Source: Craterostigma plantagineum (Eukaryota; Streptophyta; Magnoliopsida; Lamiales; Linderniaceae). From it: a DNA stretch of 64,000 nt. The translations under genes and the position numbers were made by a program. Numbering within the stretch: position 1 is the stretch's first letter; each line of letters begins with the position of its first letter. Of the stretch, positions 11,835 to 23,594 are shown one piece after another. The stretch is taken from positions 124,001 to 188,000 of the forward strand of contig JAPQWV010000760.1 in assembly GCA_027422505.1 (NCBI GenBank), given 5' to 3'. Under the pieces are notes generated by a model. The model saw only the letters and a list, made by a program, of their open reading frames with translations. It was not told the origin of the DNA and ran no database searches.

Positions 11835-12862
11835 TCTAACAAAAGAACAAGGAACGCATTAGGATTTGATTTGGACAAGTTTTGACCAAAAACTGTCGGT
11901 TCACGGCCTCTTGCAAAGGCCTTCACGGCCGTGACGAGCTTAGCCAAGCTTCTGCCCGTCATCACGGCCCGATTCACGGCCATGAACAAGTCCCTGACGG
12001 CCTTCACGGCCTGGGACATGATGGTCACGGCCGTGACCAAGTCGGGGCCAAAAAACATGGCCTCTGTCGACCTTCACGGCCTCTTGCACAAGGTGTCACG
12101 GCCGTGACACATTCGACAGCTTTGCGACAGTTACGTAGATCTCTTAGATCGAGGAGTAAACGATGTCCAATGGACCTAAAATTTTAACCACAGATATAAT
12201 ACTCACCAATCTTGATTCTGACCAAAGGGATTCTCAATCCAAGGTCTAGATTGTGAGATATTAGTTTTTGAATCTGGTGCTACTTCTCAGGCGGGTTTCA
12301 CGACCTTGACGAGCCTTGCTCATGATTGTAAACCCTATTTTTGGTCCATTCTTTGTCATTTCGTTACGGGAATCTTATTCCAAATAAATATAGTTTCTAA
12401 AACTAATATTTAATGTTTTATTAACGTCTCCAAGACCGTAATGTAATAACACATCTCACTTTAGTAGATACTGTCTCGGTGATCCTTTTTAAGCCCGACT
12501 CTCTTGGTTCGTCTCAACCCGGCAAGGGAGGAATCCAAGAATTCGGTAAGCACCTAGCCAATCCCGTGGTACCGAATAAATCCTGTGTTGAGTACGTTCT
12601 TCGTATTTTACGAACCGACTATAGATCATCATAATACGTATAGACTCTTCACATATGTCCCGGTCGAGTGAGAGCCATGGTAATGTCAAACTCACTAACC
12701 CGGCACTATGTCAAATTCGTGATGAAGAAATTACTAAACTACACTCCACGTCCCACGTGAGTTAGTTTTTATACTTTGCAAAGATTCCATAATTCCTTGT
12801 CCCTGAATATGCATAGGACATATACCTCGATTACTTGCGAGGTTGTGAATCCCTCACGACTA
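11835..12862 (-). repeat. Element B left LTR (copy i), second segment
   Basis: Continues the B LTR after Tekay-A and matches 15721-16740 with about 20 substitutions per kb. It stops matching after CACGACTATC; copy ii goes on for a further 630 bases to its TGTTGGGG end. The outer part of this LTR (U3 start in the minus-strand sense) and probably the PPT were therefore deleted. Confidence 0.88.
11901..12107. promoter_or_regulatory. TCACGGCC half-site/palindrome array in B LTR copy i
   Basis: TCACGGCC starts at 11901, 11923, 11962, 11974, 12004, 12025, 12074 and 12096. At 11923, 12025 and 12096 it extends to the palindrome TCACGGCCGTGA. Three pairs are 21-22 bases apart. The pair 12074-12107 has the same 34-bp layout as the array in the LTR of element E. 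The function is unknown. Confidence 0.85.
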
Positions 12863-15094
12863 TCCAAGCCAATTGGACCCTTTTATTACGTTCTCTTATT
12901 CTTTATGTGTATTGGATCGATAGAGTCAAATATGAAGCTATCCAAGATTGCTGTTTTACAGCCCTTTTTATGAAGCAATAAATTTATGCCAACTTATGCC
13001 ACAATGGCTAGTTGTACATTATTACTAAACGATCCATTTTACGAGAATATGCATTTTCGAAAAATCCATATTAGGACCATCCTTAGATTGGATCAAATCC
13101 ATATTGTTCAGTCCCACCAAACAATAAAGCAGTATTCATATATAATGGGTTTGTCAATCATAATAGAAAGAAATATAATGCAGAAGACATAACAATTATT
13201 GGGTCGAACGTATTATTCGTCAGGCACTGAAAGGACTTTTTCTCTTGGCCTGACTCCCACTATTTTAATGCAAAATCTCATTCTCCCGATAGAGATTTCG
13301 GAAACCTCGTTGATGGTTTCATAGTGGGGTTGAGATCCCCGCTCCACAGAAATAAGCCTCAACCTAACAGTTTGTTGGCCTATTAATCGAACGGCGTCGT
13401 GTCCCACACGAACCCATAGATGGCCTCGTGTCTCACACGAGTCCATCTCATAGGTGTTTCAACAACTTCGTCTCCGGTCAGGAACCCTCACCCTAACAGG
13501 AATAATTGGGAAATAACCAGCCCAAGTGCGACCTATCAACGTCTGGCTCAATCCTAACATTAGAAATTCCCGCCCGTAGGATAACACTTTATAAGGCGTG
13601 AATATGTTCGGAGAGCGGCGTTTCGACAGTCACCCAAAATTCCACGACAAGAGTGAAATGTTTGGCGCCGATAACTCGGAACAAACCGCACACACACTCA
13701 AGCCGTATCAATAACGAGCTTGACTTTAAATGTCTTAACGCACTCGGACCAACTACAACAAGAGCGAGATGATCGGCGCCGATAACTCGGAACAAACCTC
13801 ACACGACACTCAAGTGCAATGGTTTCGAGCTTGATAGAAGACAGGAACCAAGTCCCTTTACTCACTTAGTATTTTGTCCAACCGGGAGAATACGTCTCAC
13901 ATGCAAGCACTTAATAATGCACGTTCAAACAAACATGCACTAAATCGCGGTAAACCTAGTTTGCCTACAAGACGACCAGCGCAGACTATTTCTACTCTAC
14001 TATATTTATTTCATAAAAATAACATCTCTTCATCTTTGGGGTAACGCCATGTCTTCGAGCGATCTCCAAGTTCTCGAACGACTTCTATTGTATTTTCGCC
14101 TCGTACTCGTACGTCCACCATACTTAAACTAATTTTTCTACAAATTAATAAAGTACAGAACGGGGGGATCAGTTGTCCCGGACAACCCGTATAATATCAA
14201 ATAAAATACAACCCGGGGGGAACCTTGTCACCCTTGACATATCACCCGGAAATAGAGCCTAAGTCCACGCTGACGTCATTATCATATCATGCATACACAA
14301 CATAAATACGTACGCGACAACAAACGCTCAAAGAAGCCGAAATGAAATTTTGGGCTTGTCTTGGGCCAAGCCCATTAGTCAGATTAGGGTTACTTATTGG
14401 GCTTAAACTATTTAAAGACCCATTAGAACTATTAACATGACCCAATCATTTAAAGTCCTAAAATGAATGGAATTGGACCAGAACCTTATCGGCCAATCGA
14501 AATGTTCAAGACAGCCCGGAACACAAAAACAACGTCACCGGTCCTTATCGCTACTTCATCGGAGTCGGACTTCGCCATCACAGGAGTTCAGACCCGGATC
14601 CGTTGAACGTCACAGTCCCGATAAAAATAATGCGTAATTCAACGCACGACAAGGGACAGCCGCTCGTTTTTGAGCTTTCGACGAGTCCCTCAAACTCGAA
14701 TCGGAAGTCGTTGGCAATGAGGCTTCACCCCGAGCCAATGAGCCTCACTATTCTCGTCTTAGGTATCGCTGAAAATTTCCGTTCAAACCACGTCTAACGT
14801 TTTTACACAGATCTACTCTAGACCTCTAGATCTAAGCAATCTTAGTAAAGTACACCCTTAAACTCATCTCCAAGAGTAAAGTTATAATCCCCGGGGAGAC
14901 AACCACTACGGTTCTCACCACGGCGCTGCAATACGTTGGACCGCTCGTAACGAGACGGTGTTCCGACCATGCAAGCGCTCGGTTTGCAAACTCGAACCGA
15001 GAACAACTCATGCTATGACGATCGAGTGACTCAGTGATTTGCACAACCGAGATCATTTCGGGTTCATTTATGTCGTTTCTTAAAACCAAGCATG
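12863..15094 (-). other. Interior of element B, no recognisable coding capacity
   Basis: Lies between the two B LTR copies, next to the PBS at 15095-15106. No gag or pol motif is seen in any frame, and short ORFs here show no domain. It contains two copies of a short inverted motif (CGTGT...ACACG, near 13398 and 13430). A degenerate direct repeat (13645-13702 and 13757-13814) shares GGCGCCGATAACTCGG. B therefore looks like a non-autonomous element, or one whose coding part was deleted. Confidence 0.6.
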
Positions 15095-15106
15095 GCTCTG
15101 ATACCA
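15095..15106 (-). promoter_or_regulatory. Primer-binding site (initiator tRNA-Met) of element B
   Basis: The minus strand reads TGGTATCAGAGC, one base inside the LTR end at 15108. It proves that 15108-17370 is the 5' LTR of a minus-strand element. Confidence 0.9.
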
Positions 15107-15107
15107 C

Positions 15108-17370
15108 TGTCGGGTAGCCCCGGGTGTCCCGAGATCGAATCCCAGACGCAGCGGAAGTTTAAAATTTTTCCCGGGATCCCCGTAAGGAGCCCCGGATCGC
15201 TTGGTTATGTAAAGAAAATATGCATGACACGTTATAGGGTTTTCGTAGCTTACCCTCGTAGCGAATATCCTAGCTCTCGCCTTGCCGTCCCGGTTGTCTA
15301 GTTCGCTCCGAGCAACGTCGTGACCTCTCCGAGCTCCAACGCCTTGGCAAGATCGTCACGCTGACCCCGGGACGTATCCAAATTCCACCACCTTCCAAGG
15401 ATGGCTAGAAAGGTGGGGAAGATGTTTTAGAAGAGATGTGTTTAGTGTGTGTGTGATTTCTAAAATTCACAAACACTTAGGTTTTTCTCAAATATCAACC
15501 TAACATACTCTCACCACTCTCTAAACTCTAAGTTTTAGTGTGAGAAAGCTTGGATTAAATTATGGACGAAATTCTTCAAAGTAATAAATATTAAATCAAC
15601 TTTCACCCTTTGAAATTGATTTTAATCATAATTAATCCAAATCATATCATATATGACTCATAACTTGTTTGTTTCCTTTGTATTATATCATCTAATGACT
15701 AGACATTGTCCCACAAGTCTAACAAAAGAACAAGGAACGCATTTGGATTTGATTTGGACAAGTTTTGACCAAAAACTGTCGGTTCACGGCTTCTTGGAAA
15801 GGCCTTCACGGCTGTGGCGAGCTTAGCCAAGCTTCTGCCCGTCATCACGGCCCGATTCACGGCCATGAACAAGTCCCTGACGGCCTTCACGGCCTGGGAC
15901 ATGATGGTCACGGCCGTTACCAAGTCGGGGCCAAAAAACATGGCCTCTGTCGACCTTCACGGCCTCTTGCACAAGGTGTCACGGCCGTGACACATTCGAC
16001 AGCTTTGCGACAGTTACGTAGATCTCTTAGATCGAGGAGTAAACGATGTCCAATGGACCTAAAATTTTATCACAGATATAATACTCACCAATCTTGATTA
16101 TGACCAAATGGATTCTCAATCCAAGGTCTAGATTGTGAGATATTAGTTTTTGAAGCTGCTGCTACTTCTCAGGCGGCTTCACGACCTTGACGAGCCTTGC
16201 TCATGATTGTAAACCCTATTTTTGATCCATTCTTTGTCATTTCGTTACGGGAATCTTATTCCACATAAATATAGTTTCTAAAACTAATATTTAATGTTTT
16301 ATTAACGTCTCCAAGACCGTAATGTAATAACACATCTCACTTTAGTAGATACTGTCTCGGTGATCCTTTTTAAGCCCGACTCTCTTGGTTCGTCTCAACC
16401 CGGCAAGGGAGGAATCCAAGAATTCGGTAAGCACCTAGCTCCCATGGTACCGAATAAATCCCGTGTTGAGTACGTTCTTTGTATTTTACGAACCGACTAT
16501 AGATCGTCGTAATACGTATAGACTCTTCACATATGTCCCGGTCGAGTGAGAGCCATGGTAATGTCAAACTCACTAACCCGGCACTATGTCAAATTCGTGA
16601 TGAAGAAATTACTAAACTACACTCCACGTCCCACGTGAGTTAGTTTTTATACTTTGCAAAGATTCCGTAATTCCTTGTCCCGAATATGCATAGGACATAT
16701 ACCTCGATTACTTGCGAGGTTGTGAATCCTCACGACTATCAATGCCTTTCGTTGTCAAGACCGCATGTCGCCGCTGACCCATGTTCAACCTCGAACAAGG
16801 CGGGCCTAGCAAACTAGTAACAAGTCAGGACCCCGAAGCCAACTCTGTCAATGACCCTTCGGTCTAAGGTCCACGTATACTACTATAGTCAATCGATCGA
16901 TCATTGACACTCAACGAGTAATTAGCCATGTGATCGTCGATTACGAGTCGTGTCCAAATACAAGTTAATCACCTGATTCAACTCATACCAATGTTACGAC
17001 CTCCCGCTTCCCAAGCGAATGATTGGCACAACCATTTTAGAGTCATCAACAAATAAGTCATAATCGACATTCAGTCACCCTACTGAAGTCTAAGACTTAT
17101 GGACTAATTTTATATCCGAGAATAATAGCTCATCGGTGCCCCCTCTCTCATCCCATGAGAATCGGTGACTAAACTCGTATATATGGGTTTTATTTATTAA
17201 CCTTCTCACCGGATGCCTAGTAAGACTAGATAGGTAAATAAATAATATGCCTAATTCCATAAATAAATATTTGAACACAATATCCAAATATTAAAGTGTG
17301 AATAACAGGTTCATGTTTATGCCCAATTCATTACATCCTCGAATGGCATTCCGAGGGCATATCCCCAACA
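15108..17370 (-). repeat. Element B right LTR (copy ii, complete, 2263 bp)
   Basis: In the minus-strand sense it starts TGTTGGGGATATGCC (at 17370), a start often seen in plant Ty1/copia LTRs, and ends GGCTACCCGACA (at 15108). It is followed at 17371-17375 by CATAC, which equals the five bases before B LTR copy iii (61509-61513). It carries the TCACGGCC array at 15785-15990. The copia assignment rests only on the LTR terminus and PBS and is tentative. Confidence 0.88.
15785..15990. promoter_or_regulatory. TCACGGCC half-site/palindrome array in B LTR copy ii
   Basis: Same array as in copy i, with several sites altered (for example the first palindrome now reads TTCACGGCTGTGG). The 34-bp composite at 15957-15990 is intact. 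Confidence 0.85.
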
Positions 17371-17375
17371 CATAC

Positions 17376-20090
17376 GAACTCTAATAACGCAGAAAATCAA
17401 AACAATCTACCCTCAAAACCATCAGGAAACTTCGAAATTATCTCAATATGCAGTTTTTAACTTAGATTATGCTTAGAGACACATCTTTAAAACACTGCAA
17501 ACTAGCATTCAATTTCCATATTATGAACAGAGGAGAAATTAGCAGAAAATCATGCGAAAGATTTGCATAAAACAGATGCAAACAGAGTTAAAACACACAA
17601 AAATCCCTAAAGGATGTCGGTCAACCTCTCAAAGACGAAGATTAGTGAAAGTAAGTAAGATTTTGACTTTCGTCTTTGTGGAAAAAGATTTTCGCGAGAG
17701 AAAAATTATCGACTGTTGAGTTTTGCGATTGAGGGTTTTGCGTGTATTTGGGGATTTCCGACTGCAAGCATTAATTTTGTTAAATGGGTTGATTAGACGT
17801 TTTTATACTTAACAATTTCTGGGCCCATTACTGTTTACGATCGAGAAACTTACGATCGAGAAATTTCCTTTGGTTACTATTTAATTTTCGCTCGACAAAT
17901 TCCGATCGTGAATTTCATTTGGTTCCTGTTTAATTTTCGCTCGTCAATATGGAAGCGAAAATTACCACTTGGTCGAAATCAATTTTCGCTCGAGAATCTG
18001 TGAATGAAAATTACGAAATTCGCCCGAATTTCTCGATAGCAAGTTTTTCTGTGTTTTCAGATTGACCCTAAGTTCACAGATAAGCCACATAGTTGCTCCC
18101 CTATGTATGTAAATAAACACAATTAACTCCCTGTAATTCAGGTTAGTGACATATGGCTCCTTCTTCAAATTTTGTAAATCTGCAATACTTAGAGCAAAAT
18201 ATGTCGAGATGATTAGAGTTAATTTTGAAAGCGATTTTTCTATTTAAGTTCCCCCTGACTTGTTATACAAATTTCATGAGCTCCAAAACATGATGATTCG
18301 TGAAGTCCTCCTCAGAAGTGCGTTGTACAAGGAAATTAAATACTGGAATTTTTCTGCAACACTTAGAGAAAGATCATCAAAATAATTTGGAGTTCAAGGC
18401 ATAAATGTTGTAAATTCTACCCCTCAAATAGTGCACCTTAATTTATTTATCAAGCAATTACATAAATCAATCTAAGTAACAGTTATTAAGAACATGCGAT
18501 TTATCAAGATTAGCCTAGATACATGGTCCCCTAATCATGTAACTATACTTTTGCGTTAGGGTATGAGCATGAACAATCTATCGCATTTAATCAATTCCGT
18601 GTAGATGCAAAGTAATATTGCATGTCAAAATGTGCGATTTTCTTTCCCTTTTTTTAATTAACGAATTAAGAACGAAAGAAATAAAAGAAATAAGAAAGAA
18701 AAATCAAGAAACTTATTATTATATATCTATTATATATATATTTTTTTAAATCTTCTTATGAATATCAATATTACTAATAGTATGAGGTCATATTATTTTG
18801 CTTTGATCAATCGTCACGTCTAAAATTTCGCAAGACATTAGAAAGATCATATGCCGCCAAGTCTAGTCTACAATCTAATGTCCTAAGTCCATAGAGTAAT
18901 CCATTTCGACAACTCTCACTAGGTTCACTCTAGCACTAACTTGGACTTTTTATATTTATATCACTTAAGTCAACACAAGAAATATTAAGTCAATTTACCT
19001 GAGATCGAGGCGCTTTTAATCATTTCACCCAAGCGAAAGATCGTCAATGTGGAATCAAAGGGTCTTGAAAATGTTTCAATTTGGCTATGACTAAGAATGG
19101 AAGGAACATTTTGGATGTGGGCTTTTTGTCGTCTTCCATTTCTTCGTCGTTCTTTCTCTACCGGCATTGTTTATTTTCTATTAATTTTTTTCATCCTCTT
19201 TTTTTATATATGTTTTCGATTGCCTGTTTATGCTCAAGCTGAAGCTCCGCTTCTCCACGAAGCTATAGGAGATTATCTTAGGCGAAGTTCTTCGTGCTGG
19301 TTCTCGGGCCGATATCGTGCTCCTCTTCTCTTATTCCCTAGAGCGGTTTCAGAGATTATCGATTTGGAGAAGTCCACAGTTATGGAAATTGAACCCGAGG
19401 CTGTGCTCCTCTTCTCGTTTCCCGATTTAAGACCGGGTTATCGTTGGAGAGGTTCACTTCGAGGTGCTCCTCTTTCCAGCCGTTCTGACTAGCGTACGAG
19501 ATTATCGACGGAGAAGTTCACAGCAGGATCCTTGCCACCTTCTAAGAATTTGTGATATAGATAGTCGCAAGGCAGGTTCCTTTCGTCTGTTTTTTGTACG
19601 TTGAGCAATACCTTCTTTTGTCATCCTTTTCTTTGAAGTATCGTTTCCTCCCCTAGTTTTCTCGATTTAACAACCCGCCGAAAACTTAGATAGATGGTTG
19701 AAGGCTCAAAGGGTTTCAAAAGAAGAAAAAGGAATTTGGAGAAGGCTCAAAGTGGATGACAAGGGGTTAATGTAAAGGATAAAAGATTACAAGGCCGAGT
19801 GAGGAATTTTCTAGAAGCCCTTATCATCTTCCTAACAATCTAAAGCTAGGCGAGTATGAAGCCAAGAATCACTAGTTTAAGACAAGCAATTAATTGTGCG
19901 ACTCGCTCGAGAATGGACCCAAAAAAATCAGAAGGCTAGAATCCTCACATATGTAAAGTGACTTTGTGTCTAGTGAACTAAAGACTTTGAGACACAAGAA
20001 GTGACTTAGACTGACAAAATTAAGCAATTAATCAGTCGCTTGTCGAGGAAAGTTATTTGTAACTTAGATCAAAGCAGCCTAAGGATATCT
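17376..20090 (-). other. Non-coding region downstream of C1 pol
   Basis: About 2.7 kb, homologous along its length to 34900-37400 in C2. It includes GAGAAA-type motifs (17840-18060), AT-rich stretches (18640-18760) and a degenerate tandem repeat (19240-19530). No domain-bearing frame is seen on the element's strand. Confidence 0.75.
19240..19530 (+). repeat. About 83-bp degenerate tandem repeat with antisense open frame
   Basis: GAGATTAT-type units start near 19269, 19352, 19434 and 19498. Each has GTGCTCCTCTTCTC and GGAGAAGT landmarks. A plus-strand frame (19097-19492) runs through it and is also open in C2 (36469-36813). The frame is antisense to the element and is probably a by-product of the repeat. 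Confidence 0.6.
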
Positions 20091-20239
20091 TCATTCCCTA
20101 AATATCATAAGTATATGTATGATATTTTTTGGATTTTCTTTTATTCTAATGTATTTTATTATTTTTTTAATTTGCACGCAAGATATGTCTTTGAAGTATA
20201 GAAAACACATAGCATAGTGCATATGAAAGCACATAAAAT

Positions 20240-23200
20240 CAAGTAGAGCACGTATCACGGGAGGTTCAACATGCCTAATTTTCCGACAAGAATTGGAAAC
20301 GTTTTCATCCAATGCCTTGGTGAAAATGTCAGCTAGTTGATACTCCGTGTTCACGAAATACATGTCCATCGTGCCTTTTTCTACGTGATCTTTAATGAAG
20401 TGATATCTAATGTTTATGTGTTTTGTGCGTGAGTGGTGAACAGTATTACACGTAATCGCAATGGCACTTTGGCTATCACTATAAATGGGTATATTGTTTA
20501 GATTGTACCCATAATCACGAAGTTGAGTCCTATCCACAGCATTTGAGAGAAATAGCTGGCGGCCACGATGTATTCTGCCTCGGCTGTCGATGTTGATATG
20601 CAATTCTGCTTTTCGGATGACCAACAAACCAGCTTTTCGCCTAGAAATTGAGCGCCACCGGATGTGCTCTTCCTGTCCATTCGGCAAGCTGCATAATCAG
20701 CGTCAGTATAGCCAATTACTTTGAAATTTGTTCCTTTAGGATACCATAGTCCTAAAGTGGAGGTGCCCTTGAAGTAACGCAAAATTCCCTTCACTACAAG
20801 CATGTGAGATTCTTTGGGATCGGCTTGGAAACGGGCGCACAAGCAAGTGGCAAACATGACGGGCGGCTTGAGGTGAGATAGAGAAGAGACCCTATGATAC
20901 TGCGATATAATGTGATGTCGACCGCTTTTCCGGTGGGATCGGCATCCAGCTTGCAGCTTGGTGACATGGGAGTGCTGAGAGACTTGCTCTGATCTTGATG
21001 GAATTTCTTCAGACTGATGAAAATTCCACCGTCGAGCTGTATGACCTGAAGTCCTAAGAACTGCATCTCTCCCATGTGACTTATTTCAAACTTGCTCTTC
21101 ATTAAATCTTCAAACTTCTTCAACAGCCGTAGATTAGTTTACCCAAAGATGTTGTCGTCTAGGTAAACTTGGACGACCATGAAGTGTTTGTCTTGCCATT
21201 GGATGAAGAGTGTCGTATCGATCGTTCCTCGGATGAATCCAAATTTTACGAGGAATTCGCTCAAGATATCATACCAAGCACGTGGGGCTTGTTTTAGTCC
21301 ATAGAGAGCTTTGTCCAATCGATAGACGTGAGTGGGATGTTCTTGATCAACGAAGCCTTCTGGCTGAGCTACGTAAACTTCCTGCTTTAATACGCTGTTG
21401 AGAAAGGCAGTCTTAACATCCATTTGGTAGACTTTGAAGTCTTTGTGAGCCGCATAAGCCAGGAAAAGACGGATGGCTTCGAGTCGGGCAAGAGGACCAT
21501 ATGTCTCGTCGTAGTCAATGCCTTCCTGTTGATTGTATCCCTTCGCAACCAGCCTTGCTTTATTCCGGATCACTTCCCCATCCTCATTCTTTTTGTTCTT
21601 AAACACCCATTTCGTCCCAATAATTGTTTTCCCATGCGGACGGGGTACTAAGGTCCACACTTGAAGACGTTCGAATTGGTTGATCTCATCTTGCATAGCT
21701 AATACCCAATCCGGGGCTTTGAGTGCGTCTGCTACTTTGGTTGGCTCATTTTGGCTTAAGAAGCAGCTGAAAAGACTGCGTTGATGACGTGTCCGTACTC
21801 CACTCGAAGGATCACCAATAATCTGACCAACCGGATGTGCTCGAGCCCACTTCCGCTCATTCCGCAGAGCTGAAGTAGATGCATCGGCCATTTGTGACCG
21901 AGATTTCCAATTATCTCAGGTTGTTCATTAGGTTGAGGTAAGTCTGAATCTTCACTTGGATTGAGCAAATCTGATGAGACTTTCTTATTGTCTATGGTAG
22001 GTTCTTCAGTGATCTGTGGTAATTCTGACCCTGGTGAGGTGGGGACAATTGAAGAGCTAGGTTCATCGGCCATCAAGTGGGGGTTCCACCAAAGGTGTAG
22101 CGGTAGTAGTGCCTGGCCGATATACTGGCTCAAATAAAGAGTCTAAATCCTCCAACGTAAGTCTCGGAGCTTCTTCTGATATGAAGTTCTGAGTTGTTGT
22201 CATTTCCTGTTGGTTTGGTGCCAACAAGCCAGTGATTACGGGTTCTGGACAGATGTGACCAGAAGCCATCGAGTTTGGCACGGGTCCTGAACTGAGGTGT
22301 GCAGGAGACATATCTTCCACTTCGTGGAAAGTGACATTGTAGCTTTCTTTGATTGCACGGTTGGACTTGATGTATATTCTGTACGCCTTTGAAGTAGATG
22401 AATACCCGACGAATGTGGCTTCGAATGCTTTAGGGTCGAACTTAGCGCGTTGCTCTCTGTCGTTCGCCACAACGCACTTGCACCCGAAGACCTTGAAGAA
22501 GGAGATGTTGGGTACTCGCTTGTTAATGATCTCGTACGGAGTTTTAGCGAAGCACTTGTGAACCACCGTCATGTTCTGAGTGAAACAGGCGGTATTTACT
22601 GCTTCACCCCAAAGGAAGTATGGGAGATTGGAATGAATCAGCATCGTGCGTGTGGCTTCCACTAGAGTTCGGTTCTTCATTTCGACAACACCATTTTGTT
22701 GAGGTGTCTTTGCGGCTGAGAATTGCTGACTAATCCCAAGTTTTTGATAAAAATCACTGAGATGCTTGTTCTTGAACTCAGTGCCGTTGTCCGTTCTGAT
22801 GACTTAGATACTTTGTTGCAGCAAATTCTGTGTAGCGTTCAGAAAATTGATTATCAAGTCCCCGGTTTTGTCCTTAGTTCGGAGGAACTTCGTCTATGTG
22901 TACTGACAGTAATCATCGACGATAGCTAAAATGTACTTGCATCCATTAATACTCTGTGTCTGCATAGGTCCACAGAGGTCCATATGTAGCAATTCCAAAG
23001 GACGTGAAGTAGAGGCAATCTGTTTTATGTGATGAGACGCTCGCTTCGTTTTTCCTAGTTGACATGCCGAACATTGATGCTCTTTTGTAGAATAATGGTT
23101 GGTAGACCGTGAACCAACTTTTTCGTTGATAGTTGTTGAAGAGCTTAGATATTTAGATGAGACACACGTTGATGCGATAAACTATTCCTCTGAATTGTAA

Positions 23201-23592
23201 TCTGGGAGATGAGGCAAACAGCTGTCGTGGTCCGCACGGACATCAGATTGATCGTGTAAAGATTTGATTTCCGAAGTCCTTGGAGGCGTTCTTTGTCCTG
23301 ACTGTCCAATATTATGTATCGGTCAGAATGAAAGACCACCTGGAATCCTTTGTCGGAGAACTGCCTATGCTGAACAAGTTATGGCGGAGACCTTCGACGT
23401 AAGAGACATCCTTGATTGTCAGATTTTCCAGAATGATATCCCCAAGTCCTAGAATGGGGGCTGAGTCATTGTTCTGGAATCTTACTTTTCCAATCTGTCG
23501 GTCTTGTAGTTGCTCAGCAGCTCTTGTATTCCCATCATGTGTGTGGAGCAAACCAGAGTCAAGGTACCACACATGATGGATCTGCAAAATAT
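20240..23592 (-). pseudogene. pol: Degenerate copia pol of C1 (protease, integrase, RT, RNase H)
   Basis: Read on the minus strand with several frameshifts and stops. Protease: HVWYLDSG near 23565. GAG-pre-integrase and integrase core: about 23100 to 22063, including the conserved NTACFTQN segment near 22580. RT: 21891-21139, with [15 protein letters not shown] (about 21305-21260) and YLDD in place of the usual YVDD near 21160, followed by an early stop. RNase H: YSDSQSAI, HHSRTKHI and LADIFTKALDE (20480-20310). The order protease-integrase-RT-RNase H is diagnostic of Ty1/copia. C2 carries the same gene. C1 cannot make a working polyprotein. Confidence 0.9.
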
Positions 23593-23594
23593 TT

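Noticed and set aside
11825..12187. ORFs on both strands over the B LTR, also at 15699-16097 and 62169-62378
   Set aside because: They follow the palindromic TCACGGCC array, which is GC-rich and lacks stops on either strand; they are shadows of the LTR.
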